Below are positions 28,701 to 38,500 of a DNA stretch of 64,000 nt, piece after piece. Source of the DNA: CAVPKN01 sp963832835. GTDB taxonomy: Bacteria; Chlamydiota; Chlamydiia; Chlamydiales; JAAKFR01. The translations under genes and the position numbers were made by a program. The stretch spans positions 2,356,001 to 2,420,000 of the forward strand of contig CAWHVD010000001.1 of assembly GCA_963832835.1 (NCBI GenBank), in the 5' to 3' direction. The notes beneath the pieces were generated by a model. It was not told the DNA's origin, did no database searches, and saw only the letters and a list, made by a program, of their open reading frames with translations. The number at the start of each line of letters is the position of its first letter. Within the stretch, counting starts at the first letter, position 1.

Positions 28701-30850
28701 GTTATGAAGAATGGAAAGTGCGCCGCTCTACAGCTGCTGCCCTCAAAGAGCTCGCACCTCACGCCGGAAAAGAAAACATCCCCCAAATCTTAAATATGCT
28801 CCAAGCAGATCTAAGTTATAATGAAGGGGGTGTGCGCGAACGTGCTGCTGAAGCCATCCGAGAGTTTGCATCTCACGCCGGAAAAAAGAACATCCCTCAA
28901 ATCTTAAATATGCTCCAAGAGGCTCTGAGTGCTACTAACTGGGTGATGCGGAACTCTGCTGTTGCTGCCCTCAAAGCGCTTGCACCTCACGCCGGAAAAG
29001 AGAACATCCCTCAAATCTTAAATATGCTCCAAGCGGTTTTGAAGGACAAAATGGTGAATGCTGTTGCTGCCCTCAAAGCGCTTGCACCTCACGCCGGAAA
29101 AGAGAACATCCCTCAAATCTTAAATATGCTCCAAGTGCTTCTGAGCGAAGAAGACAGGTATATGCGCAAAAATGCTGCTGCAGCCATCCGAGAGCTTGCA
29201 CCTCACGCCGGAAAAAAGAACATCCCTCAAATCTTAAATAGGTTCCAAGCGGTTCTTAGTGATCAAGACTCGGATGTGCGCCAAGCTGCTGCTGAGGCTC
29301 TCGGAGAGCTCGCAGCTCATGCCGGAAAGGAGAACATCCCTCAAATCTTAAATAGGCTCCAAAAGGCTCTGAGTGATTGGGATCATAGGGTGCGCCAAGC
29401 TGCTGCTGAGGCTCTCGGAGAGCTCGCAGCTCACGCTGGAAAGGAGAACATCACCCAAATCTTAAATAGCCTCCAAAAGGCTCTGAGTGATCAAATCTGG
29501 GATGTGCGCCAAGCTGCTGCTGAGGCTCTCGGAGAGCTCGCAGCTCATGCAGGACCGGAGAACATCCCTCAAATCTTAAATAGCCTCCAAAAGGCTCTGA
29601 GTGATCAAGACCCGGATGTGCGCCAATCTGCTGCTGAGGCCATCCGAGAGCTCGCAGCTCATGCCGGAAAGGAGAACATCCCTCAATTCTTAGATATCCT
29701 CCAAAAGGTTTTTAGTGATCGAGACTCGGATAAGCACAAAAATGCTGCTGCTGAGGCCATCCGAGAGCTCGCAGCTCATGCCGGAAAGGAGAACATCCCT
29801 CAATTCTTAGATATCCTCCAAGCGGTTCTTAGTGATCAAACCTGGAATATGTGCCAAGCTGCTGCTGCTGCCCTCAGAGAGCTCGTAGCTCATGCAGGAA
29901 AGGAGAACATCCCTCAAATCTTAAATATGCTCCAAGCGGTTCTTAGTGATCAAGACTCGGATGTGCGCAAAAAGGCTGCTGAGGCTCTCGGAGAGCTCGC
30001 AGCTCATGTCGGAAAGGAAAACATCCTCCAAAGCTTAGATATCCTCCAAAAGGCTTTTAGTGATGAAGACAGGTATGTGCGCCATGCTGCTGCTGAGGCT
30101 CTCGGAGAGCTCGCAGCTCACACCGGAAAGGAGAACATCCCTCAAATCTTAAATATGCTCCAAAAGGCTCTGAAGGATAAAAATCACTATGTACGCATTA
30201 ATGCGACTCTAGCAATCGGAAAGCTTGCAGCTCACGCCGGAAAGGAGAACATCCCTCAAATCTTAAATATGCTCCAAAAGGCTCTGAGTGACCGATACTC
30301 TAATGTGTGCAGCTGCGCTGCTCAAGTCACCTTTGGTCTAAAACCGGAATGGCTTCTTTTTATTTTTACTACTTGCCCAAAGCTGAATACCTTTATTTTT
30401 GAGCATTTTATTAACCAATCCATTCCTCTATACTGTGTTGAAAATAGTACAGGCCATTTCATCCATACCAGCGACACTTGCTCCGAAGCATTCGATCTTA
30501 AGCAGCTTGGGGTTCTCTCTAATCGCTGTACTGTTCTTTACACAAATACTTGGACAGAATCGACTGAATTTGAGAGTGCTAAAGAGATAGTGGTTCCCAC
30601 TAAGCATGTAGCTACGTCTTTAATTACCAAAGAAAGTAATAAAAAAAATCTACCAAAACCAATTTTGCACCCCATTGAACCTACATTGCAGCAAACTCAC
30701 TCCTTTCGGGGCGAGTTAAGCAAGCTTTCTACTCATCCCTCAGCCTTGATAGTGCAAAATCCCGAAGCTCTTCAGGTCCGGGTTCTTCAACCTCAAAATA
30801 AAAAACCAAAAAATGAGCCCAGTACCAAAGAAAAGTGTGTTGTAATGTGA
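25799..30850 (+). CDS. N2: trypsin-like protease-NACHT-HEAT protein, longest copy
   Basis: At 1683 residues this is the longest paralogue. It has the type B N-terminus (MAHTPSSTQKTGLGNQG), protease triad His66/Asp120/Ser197, Walker A 451-459 and Walker B Asp536. The solenoid has about 16 HEAT-like units; one (near 29035-29115) is shortened to 34 residues. The tail is longer than in other copies and contains a segment (ELSKLSTHPSALIV, NPEALQVRVLQ) shared with the F-box protein at 12621-13865. It ends KEKCVVM. The NACHT and helical regions are nearly identical to N1 and to the downstream part of N8, which suggests recent exchange. Confidence 0.9.
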   Translation: MAHTPSSTQKTGLGNQGSALQGYADTGWLARLNGRSLVVCRIILGKNLGGGTGFLIGKDLIMTNNHVLSSLESARDAQAQFFYTKDSEGVQVPLNPDDFFCTSPSPDLVGFEPIKKGALDFTVVSIHSHPKIREVSHLAFSIFGTPIPQKEWNANIIHHPLNPDGTSYQRVSFRENLVKEVSMFTLHYATATLPGSSGAPVIDDEGNLIALHRATCTHILKALLKDKMLTALLQELFAGIPFVGGALTLEQREFKGRCATIGGSPLYVFSDGELKGQYYHEGHTPSPASLFRLINTQHPSPKKWALDFINARLLPEEQLADYHKECNTAVPIKAIHDYLKCVGLLTQIEARYQESQKSLPTLLKESYLQKCGSLPLVLTNAAFPIESFFTQLSIVSHASQAKKEVVARQRDPNMVEKDSLREIYARLCSAEKSIEIHNLFDEKTRRVLVLGRAGIGKSTLCQKIAYDWASGTLFDQKFAVVYHIKLRDFNSQDKILGDPHKWMSQLIAEACYAGAHQEKVLKELQTSPEKTLLIFDGWDEASAQLTQALEVYLLNTQAHYLVTSRPGVTSKIHNNFDLIVENMGFTRMQVESYAEKFFAHTQCAGLDAFLKMLHSRSNLFTIAHVPIQLQILCTLWQKGEQDFPQTLTPLFSKIVRHLFEWEQNKNPQKKEIAPLKRLFLYQALGEISLKGLESKQLIISDTLVVNALIEKSLEDGRFEKIRRQDLISTGLVKECGTNGALYFLHLTYQEYCIAHYISSLPQSSLDKKQAQDKQRAFIQTYRYQPHFHLVIRMLAGCMWEASKDLQTMELFFEWLYSGHTDLIGAYQTELALSCLDECRSEELEKRIWEKYKIGDFVGCIMEREATRDYLSRLMALSTPAFTQVAQHLDKVDTQEKNNKKFLCWFFDHVQQYANETRFPQILGMVQKAQSDPEKDVHCSAAKALGKLAAHVEKGNIPQILNMLQVDQSYEEWKVRRSTAAALKELAPHAGKENIPQILNMLQADLSYNEGGVRERAAEAIREFASHAGKKNIPQILNMLQEALSATNWVMRNSAVAALKALAPHAGKENIPQILNMLQAVLKDKMVNAVAALKALAPHAGKENIPQILNMLQVLLSEEDRYMRKNAAAAIRELAPHAGKKNIPQILNRFQAVLSDQDSDVRQAAAEALGELAAHAGKENIPQILNRLQKALSDWDHRVRQAAAEALGELAAHAGKENITQILNSLQKALSDQIWDVRQAAAEALGELAAHAGPENIPQILNSLQKALSDQDPDVRQSAAEAIRELAAHAGKENIPQFLDILQKVFSDRDSDKHKNAAAEAIRELAAHAGKENIPQFLDILQAVLSDQTWNMCQAAAAALRELVAHAGKENIPQILNMLQAVLSDQDSDVRKKAAEALGELAAHVGKENILQSLDILQKAFSDEDRYVRHAAAEALGELAAHTGKENIPQILNMLQKALKDKNHYVRINATLAIGKLAAHAGKENIPQILNMLQKALSDRYSNVCSCAAQVTFGLKPEWLLFIFTTCPKLNTFIFEHFINQSIPLYCVENSTGHFIHTSDTCSEAFDLKQLGVLSNRCTVLYTNTWTESTEFESAKEIVVPTKHVATSLITKESNKKNLPKPILHPIEPTLQQTHSFRGELSKLSTHPSALIVQNPEALQVRVLQPQNKKPKNEPSTKEKCVVM

Positions 30851-30907
30851 TGCATGAAAAATCACACTGCACTCGGAAAGACCCTCTTAACTAACTAGGC
30901 AAAAGCT

Positions 30908-33900
30908 ATGGCTTATACTCCCTCATCGACACAAAAAACCGGACTTGGAAATCAAGGGTCAGCCCTACAAGGGTACGCTGATACAGGATGGCTGGCTAGA
31001 CTCAACGGGCGATCTCTTGTTGTCTGCCGGATCATCCTAGGTAAAAACCTAGGAGGGGGAACAGGCTTTCTCATTGGGAAAGATTTGATTATGACCAATA
31101 ATCATGTGCTGAGCTCTTTGGAATCTGCACGCGATGCCCAAGCTCAATTTTTCTATACAAAAGATTCAGAGGGAGTGCAGGTGCCCCTAAATCCTGATGA
31201 TTTTTTTTGTACAAGCCCCTCCCCTGATTTAGTTGGATTTGAACCTATTAAAAAGGGGGCTCTTGACTTTACCGTTGTTTCCATTCACTCTCATCCCAAA
31301 ATACGTGAAGTTTCTCACCTAGCTTTTTCTATTTTTGGCACTCCTATCCCCCAAGAAGAGCGGAATGCTAACATCATCCACCATCCTTTAGACCCTGATG
31401 GCACGAGCTACCAAAGAGTCTCGTTTCGAGAAAACCTCGTTAAAGAGGTCTCTATGTTCACACTACACTATGCCACTGCTACCTTGCCCGGATCTTCCGG
31501 CGCCCCTGTTATTGATGATGAAGGGAATTTGATTGCTCTACACCGGGCTACCTGCACGCATATCCTCAAAGCTCTTTTGAAAGACAAGATGTTGACCGCT
31601 CTTCTTCAAGAACTCTTCGGTGGCATCCCATTTCTTGGGGGAACACTGACTTTAGGACACAGAGAATTTAAGGGCAGATGTGCAAGTATTGACGGGTCTC
31701 CGCTTTATGTTTTTTCCGATGGAGAGCTCAAAGGGCAGTATTATCATGTGGGGCATACGCCATCGCCATCCTCTTTATTCAGGCTCATTGAAACACAACA
31801 CCCCTCTCCTAAAAGATGGGCTCTTCAGTTTTTAAACAGTCGGTTACCTCCCGAGGAGCAAATTGCAGACTACCACAAAGAATGCAACACGGCTGTCCCC
31901 ATCAAAGCGATCCATGACTGTCTGAGAAGCGCCGGTCTTTTGGATCAAGTCCAGATACGTTATCAAGAGAGCCAAAAGAACCTACCCTCTCTGCTTAAAG
32001 AAAAATACCTTCGGGAATGTGGTTCTCTCCCCCTTGTTCTTACCAATACTGCTTTTCCCATCGAAAGCTTTTTTACCCAGCTCTCTATTGTTTCTCATGC
32101 TTCGCAAGAAAAAAAAGAGGAGGAGGCGCGTCAAAGAGATCCTAACATGGTTGAAAAGGACTCTTTGCGTGAGATCTATGCACGTCTGTGTACAGCAGAG
32201 AAGTCTATTGAAATCCATAACCTGTTCGATGAGAAGCAAGCAGCCAAAAGAGTGTTGGTGCTGGGAAGGGCCGGTATTGGGAAAAGCACTCTGTGTCAGA
32301 AAATTGCCTATGACTGGGCATCAGGTACCCTTTTTGATCAGAAGTTTGCACTTGTCTACCACATAAAGTTGCGTGATTTCAACTCTCAAGACATTCTAGG
32401 TGATCCCCACAAGTGGATGAGCCAGCTGATCGCAGAAGCTTGCTATGCCGGGGCTCATCAAGAGAAAATCTCACAAGAGCTGCAAACAAATCCGGAAAAA
32501 ACCCTCCTGATCTTTGACGGATGGGATGAAGCCTCTGCTCAGCTGATACAAGCTCTTGAAGTTTATTTGCTCAACACCCAAGCGCACTATCTTGTGACCT
32601 CTAGACCTGGGGTGACTAGCAAAATCCATAACAACTTCGATCTGATTGTAGAAAACATGGGCTTTACCCGAACGCAAGTGGAAAGCTATACAGAAAAGTT
32701 TTTTGCTCATACACAATGCGCGGGGCTAGATGCTTTTCTAAAAATGCTCCATTCCCGCAGCAACCTCTTTACGATCGCGCATGTGCCTATCCAACTCCAA
32801 ATTCTCTGCACCTTATGGCAGAAGGGGGAACACGACTTTCCCCAAACTCTCACTCCCCTCTTTACCAAAATTGTCCGCCACCTTTTTGAATGGGAGCAAA
32901 ACAAAAACCCTCAAAAAAAGGACCTTGCACCTCTTAAGCACTTATTCCTTTATCAAGCTCTTGGGGAGATCGCTCTAAAAGGCTTGGTGAGTAAGCAGCT
33001 CATTATCCCCGATGCATTGGTCATCAATACGTTAATTGAAAAATCGTTCGAAGATAACTATTTTAGAAAGATCAGACGGCAAGATTTAATCGCCACCGGG
33101 CTTGTCAAAGAGTGCGGAACAAATGGCGCACTCTATTTTCTGCACCTCACCTATCAAGAGTACTGCATTGCCTACTATATCAGTAGCCTCCCTCAAAGCT
33201 TTCAGGATAAAAAACAGGCTCAAGACAAACAGCGCGCCTTTATCCAAACCTACCGCTACCAACCCCATTTTCACCTTGTGATCCGTATGCTCGCCGGCTG
33301 CATGTGGGAAGCTTCCAAAGATCTCCAAACAATGGAGCTTTTCTTTGAGTGGCTCTACTGTGGTCATACAGATCTTGTCGGCGCCTACCACACTGAGCTG
33401 GTGCTCTCTTGCTTAGATGAATGTCGCAGTGAAGAGCTAGAGAAGAGAATTTGGGAGAAATATAAGATCGGAGACTTTGTGGGCTGTATCATGGAGCGTG
33501 AAGCGACACGGGACTACCTGAGTCGGTTAATGGCCCTATCCACACCAGTATTTACGCAAGTGGTACAACACCTAGATAAAGTAGGTGCTCAAGCGGAAAA
33601 CGCGGTGAAGTTCTTACGCTGGTTCTTTTACCATGTGGAGCAATATGCAAATGAGGAAAGAGTCCCTCTAATCTTAGATATGATCCAAAGGGCTCTGAGA
33701 GCTAAAGACAGCAATGTGCGCAACTGTGCAACTGAAGCCCTCGGGAAGCTCGCAGCTCATACAGGAAAGGAAAACTTCAAACAAAGCTTAAATATGCTCC
33801 TAAAGGTTCGTGAGCAAGGATGGGATGTGTATGGAAATGCTGCTACTAAAGCCCTCGGTGAGCTCGCAGCTCATACAGGAAAGGAAAACTTCAAACAAAT

Positions 33901-35536
33901 CTTAAATGCGCTCCTAAAGGCTCTGAGTGAACAAAACTCGCTTTCGGGTGTGCGCAGCGCTGCTGCTGAAGCCCTCGGAAAGTTCACAGTTCATCTAGGA
34001 AAGGAAAACATCAAACAAATCTTAATGGAGCTCCTAAAGGCTCTGAGTGATCCAGAATGGGATGTGCGCAGCGCTGCTGCTCAAGCCCTCGGAGAGCTCA
34101 CAACTTATGCGGGGAGGGAAAACATCCCCCAAATCTTAAATGGGTTCCAAAAGGCTATGTATGATGAAGACAGGTCTGTGCGCAGATTTACTGTTGTATC
34201 TCTCAGAGAGCTCGCAGCTTATGCAGGAAAGGAGAACATCACCCAAATCTTAAATATCCTCCAAAAGGCTCTGAGTGACCAAGATGAGTATGTGCGCCAG
34301 ATTGCTGTGGATGCCCTTGGAAAGCTCGCAGCTCATGCCGAAAAGGAAAACATCACACAAATCTTAAATGCGCTCCTAAAGGCTCTGAGTGATCCAGACT
34401 CGGATGTGCGCAGCTCTGCTGCTTACGCCCTCGGAGAGCTCGCAGCTCATCCAAGAAAGGACAACATCACACAAATCCTAAAGGAGCTCCTAAAGGCTCT
34501 GGGTGATCCAGCATGGGATGTGCGCAGATCTGCTGCTGAAGCTCTCGCAAAGCTCGCAGCTCATGCCGAAAAGGAGAACATCATCCAAATCTTCAATATA
34601 CTCCTAAAGGCTATGAGTGATCAAAACTGGCGTGTGCGCATCTCTGCTACTGAAGTCCTCGGAGAGCTCGCAGCTTATGCAGGAAAGGAAAACATCACAC
34701 AAATCTTAAATAAGCTCCAAAAGGCTCTGGGTGGTAAAGACAAGTATGTGTGCAGCTCTGCTGCTAGAGCCCTCGGAAACCTCGCAGCTCATGCCGGAAA
34801 GGAGGACATCACTCAAATCTTAAATATCCTCCAAAAAGCTATGAGTGATCAAGACTGGCTTGTGCGCAGATCTGCTGCTGAAGCCCTCGGAAAGCTCGCA
34901 ACTCATGCCGGAAAGGAGAATATCACCCAAATCTTAAATGCGCTCCTAAAGGCTATGAGTGATCAAGAGTTCTATGTGTGCAACTCTGCTGCTAAAGCTC
35001 TCAGAGAGCTCGCAGCTCATGCCGGAAAGGAGAACATCCCTCAAAACTTAAATATCCTCCAAAAGGCTATATGTGACCCAGGCAGGCTTGTGCACAGCGC
35101 TGCTGCTGAAGCCATCCTTAGCCTAAAAACAGAATGGCTTCTGTCTGTTTTCGCTTCTCAGCCCTCCTCTCACCCCAAACTGAATACTCTTATTTTTGAG
35201 CATTTTTTTAAGCAATCCATCCCTCTATATTGTGTTGAAAATAGTACGAGTTATTCCATCCATACAAGCGACAGTTGCTACGCAGCATGCAATCTTAAGC
35301 AGCTCAGGGTTCTTTCTAATCGCTGTACTGCTCTTTACACAAATACTTGGGCAGAACCGACCGAACTTGAGAATACTAAAGAGGTAGTGGTTTCCTCTAA
35401 ACATGAATCTAAGTCATTGATTATCAGAGAAAATAATGAAAAAAGTCTACCAAAACCAATTGTACAACCCATTGACCCTCAAAATAAAAAATCAACAACA
35501 GATACAGCTCCCAAAGAAACGTGTGTTGTAATGTGA
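30908..35536 (+). CDS. N3: trypsin-like protease-NACHT-HEAT protein
   Basis: This 1542-residue paralogue has the type B N-terminus and the triad His66/Asp120/Ser197. Walker A is at residues 453-461; just before it, FDEKQAAKRV carries a two-residue insertion shared only with N8. About 13 HEAT-like units follow; the first three are divergent (KENFKQ in place of KENIPQ). The tail has a long linker (KSLPKPIVQPIDPQNKK) before KETCVVM. The protease domain is almost identical to those of N2 and N7, while the NACHT core is shared with N7. Confidence 0.9.
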   Translation: MAYTPSSTQKTGLGNQGSALQGYADTGWLARLNGRSLVVCRIILGKNLGGGTGFLIGKDLIMTNNHVLSSLESARDAQAQFFYTKDSEGVQVPLNPDDFFCTSPSPDLVGFEPIKKGALDFTVVSIHSHPKIREVSHLAFSIFGTPIPQEERNANIIHHPLDPDGTSYQRVSFRENLVKEVSMFTLHYATATLPGSSGAPVIDDEGNLIALHRATCTHILKALLKDKMLTALLQELFGGIPFLGGTLTLGHREFKGRCASIDGSPLYVFSDGELKGQYYHVGHTPSPSSLFRLIETQHPSPKRWALQFLNSRLPPEEQIADYHKECNTAVPIKAIHDCLRSAGLLDQVQIRYQESQKNLPSLLKEKYLRECGSLPLVLTNTAFPIESFFTQLSIVSHASQEKKEEEARQRDPNMVEKDSLREIYARLCTAEKSIEIHNLFDEKQAAKRVLVLGRAGIGKSTLCQKIAYDWASGTLFDQKFALVYHIKLRDFNSQDILGDPHKWMSQLIAEACYAGAHQEKISQELQTNPEKTLLIFDGWDEASAQLIQALEVYLLNTQAHYLVTSRPGVTSKIHNNFDLIVENMGFTRTQVESYTEKFFAHTQCAGLDAFLKMLHSRSNLFTIAHVPIQLQILCTLWQKGEHDFPQTLTPLFTKIVRHLFEWEQNKNPQKKDLAPLKHLFLYQALGEIALKGLVSKQLIIPDALVINTLIEKSFEDNYFRKIRRQDLIATGLVKECGTNGALYFLHLTYQEYCIAYYISSLPQSFQDKKQAQDKQRAFIQTYRYQPHFHLVIRMLAGCMWEASKDLQTMELFFEWLYCGHTDLVGAYHTELVLSCLDECRSEELEKRIWEKYKIGDFVGCIMEREATRDYLSRLMALSTPVFTQVVQHLDKVGAQAENAVKFLRWFFYHVEQYANEERVPLILDMIQRALRAKDSNVRNCATEALGKLAAHTGKENFKQSLNMLLKVREQGWDVYGNAATKALGELAAHTGKENFKQILNALLKALSEQNSLSGVRSAAAEALGKFTVHLGKENIKQILMELLKALSDPEWDVRSAAAQALGELTTYAGRENIPQILNGFQKAMYDEDRSVRRFTVVSLRELAAYAGKENITQILNILQKALSDQDEYVRQIAVDALGKLAAHAEKENITQILNALLKALSDPDSDVRSSAAYALGELAAHPRKDNITQILKELLKALGDPAWDVRRSAAEALAKLAAHAEKENIIQIFNILLKAMSDQNWRVRISATEVLGELAAYAGKENITQILNKLQKALGGKDKYVCSSAARALGNLAAHAGKEDITQILNILQKAMSDQDWLVRRSAAEALGKLATHAGKENITQILNALLKAMSDQEFYVCNSAAKALRELAAHAGKENIPQNLNILQKAICDPGRLVHSAAAEAILSLKTEWLLSVFASQPSSHPKLNTLIFEHFFKQSIPLYCVENSTSYSIHTSDSCYAACNLKQLRVLSNRCTALYTNTWAEPTELENTKEVVVSSKHESKSLIIRENNEKSLPKPIVQPIDPQNKKSTTDTAPKETCVVM

Positions 35537-35595
35537 AGCATGAAAAATCGCACTCCACTCAGAAAGACCCTCTAACTAATAACTAGGCAAAAGCT

Positions 35596-38500
35596 ATGGC
35601 TCACGCAATCTCATCACCCCAAAAGAGCGTTGGACAAGAACAACATCACCCAGGTCCGCGAGTAGACAAGTATGCAAACAAGTATGCTGATACAGGATCG
35701 CTTTTCACGTTCCGGGCTGTGGTGGTCTGCCATATTGTGCTGGGAGGAGGCCAAGGAGGAGGAACAGGTTTTTTAATCGGCAAAGACCTGATCATGACCA
35801 ACAACCACGTGCTGGACTCTTTAGAGACAGCACGTGGTGCTAAGGCTCTGTTTTTCTATACCACAAGCACAGAAAAAGTAGAGGTCGATCTCAACCCCGA
35901 CGACTTTTTCCATACAAGCGCAACTCCCGACCGTTTGGGCTTTGAGCCCACCAAAAAGGGATACCTAGACTTCACAATCGTTTCCATTAAGTCTCATCCC
36001 AAAATCACTGAAATCTCTTACCTTGCTTTTTCCATTTTTGGCACTTCCATTCCACTTGCACAGAGCCATGCTAACATGATCCACCACCCTCTAGATCAGG
36101 GGTCAACTTACCAAAAAATTTCCTTCCGTGAAAATCTCATAAAAGAGCTTGCCATCCACACCATCCACTATACCACGGCTACCATGCCCGGCTCTTCGGG
36201 TGCCCCTGTCATGGATGATGAGGGTAATCTGATTGCTCTACACAGGGCCACCTGCACGCATATTCACAAGGCGCTGCTGAAAGACAAAATGTTAACAGCT
36301 CTTCTTCATGAACTCTTTGCTGGCACTCCGTTTACGCAAGCAAGCCTCACCCTGAACTTTCATGATCATGTGGGTAGATGTGCAACTATTGATGGTTCTT
36401 TGCTCTATGTATTTTCTGAAGGTCCGTTGAAGGGGCAATATTATCATGAGGGGCACACGCCATCGCCCGTATCCCTTTTCAGACTCATTGAAACACAACA
36501 CCCCTCTCCCAAAAAGTGGGCTCTCGATTTTATTAACGCACGGTTACTTCCCGAAGAGCAACTTGCAGATTACCACAAAGAATGCAACACAGCTGTCCCC
36601 ATTAAAGCGATCCATGACTATCTGAAAAACGTTGATCTTTTGACTCAAATCGAGGCGCGCTATCAGGAAAGCCAAAAGAACCTACCCACTCTGCTTAAGG
36701 AGAGCTATCTTCAAAAATGTGGTTCACTCCCCCTTGTTCTTACCAATGCTGCTTTTCCCATCGAAAGCTTTTTTACCCAGCTCTCTATCGTTTCTCATGC
36801 TTCTCAAGCAAAAAAAGAGGAGGCGGCGGATCAAAGAGATCCTAACATGGTTGAAAAGGACTCTTTGCGTGAGATCTATGCACGTCTGTGTACAGCAGAA
36901 AAGTCTTCAGCAGAAAAGGCTATCGAAATCCACAATCTTTTTGATGAGAAGACCAAAAGAGTGTTGGTGCTAGGAAGGGCCGGTATTGGAAAAAGCACGC
37001 TATGTCAGAAAATCGCCTATGACTGGGCAGCGGGCAACCTCTTTGCTCAAAAGTTTTCGCTTGTCTACCACATAAAGCTGCGTGATTTCAACTCTCAAGA
37101 AACGCTGCTTGGTGATCCCCACAAGTGGATGAGTAAGATGATTGCAAAATCTTGCTATGCTGGGGCTCATCAAGAGAAAATCTTACAAGAACTGCAGACG
37201 CATCCGGAAAAAATCCTCCTGATCTTTGACGGATGGGATGAAGCCTCTGCTCAGCTGACACAAGCTCTTGAAGTTTATTTACTCAACACCCAAGCACACT
37301 ATCTTATAACCTCTAGACCCGGGGTAACTAGCAAAATCCATAACAACTTCGATCTGATTGTAGAAAACATGGGCTTTACAAGGACGCAAGTGGAAAGCTA
37401 TGCAGAAAAGTTTTTTGCTCATACACAGTGCGCGGGGCTAGATGCTTTTCTAAAAATGCTCCACTCCCGCAGCAACCTCTTTACGATCGCGCATGTGCCT
37501 ATCCAACTCCAAATTCTCTGCACCTTATGGCAGAAGGGGGAACACGACTTTCCCCAAACTCTCACTCCCCTCTTCACTAAAATTGTCCGCCATCTTTTTG
37601 AATGGGAGCAAAACAAGAACCCTCAGAAAAAAGAGATTGCACCCCTTAAGCACTTATTTCTTTATCAAGCTCTTGGAGAGATCGCTCTAAAGGGGTTGGT
37701 GAGTAAGCAGCTTATTATCCCAGATGCACTGGTTACCAATACGTTAATTGAAAAATCGTTGGAAGATGGTCGTTTTGGAAAGATCAGACGGCAAGATTTA
37801 ATCGCCACCGGGCTTGTCAAAGAGTGCGGAACAAATGGCGCGCTCTATTTTCTGCACCTCACCTATCAAGAGTACTGTATTGCCTCCTATATCAGTAGCC
37901 TCCCTCAAAGCTCTCTGGATAAAAAACAGGCTCAAGACAGACAGCGTGCCTTTATCCAAACCTACCGCTACCAACCCCATTTTCACCTTGTGATTCGTAT
38001 GCTGGCCGGCTGTATGTGGGAAGTTTCCAAAGATCTCCAAACAATGGAGCTTTTCTTTGAATGGCTCTACAGTGGTCATATAGATCTTGTCGGCGCCTAC
38101 CACACTGAGCTTGTCCTTTCTTGCTTAGATGAATGTCGCAGTGAAGAGCTAGAGAAGAGAATTTGGGAGAAATATAAGCTCGGAGACTTTGTGGGCTGTA
38201 TCATGGAGCGTAAAGCGACAAGGGACTATCTAAGTCGGTTAATGGCCCTATCCACACCGGTATGTACGCAAGTGGTACAACACCTAGACAAGGTAGGCAC
38301 TCAAGAGAAGAACAATAGGAAGTTCTTATACTGGATCTTTAAACATGTGCAGCAGTACGCAAATGAGAAAAGATTCAATCAAATCTTAGGTACGATCCAA
38401 AAGGCTCTGGATCATCCAGGTTCGGATTCGGAGGTGCGTAGGTATGCTGCTGAGGCTCTCGGAGAGCTCGCAGCTCATGCCGGAAAGGAGAACATCCCTC

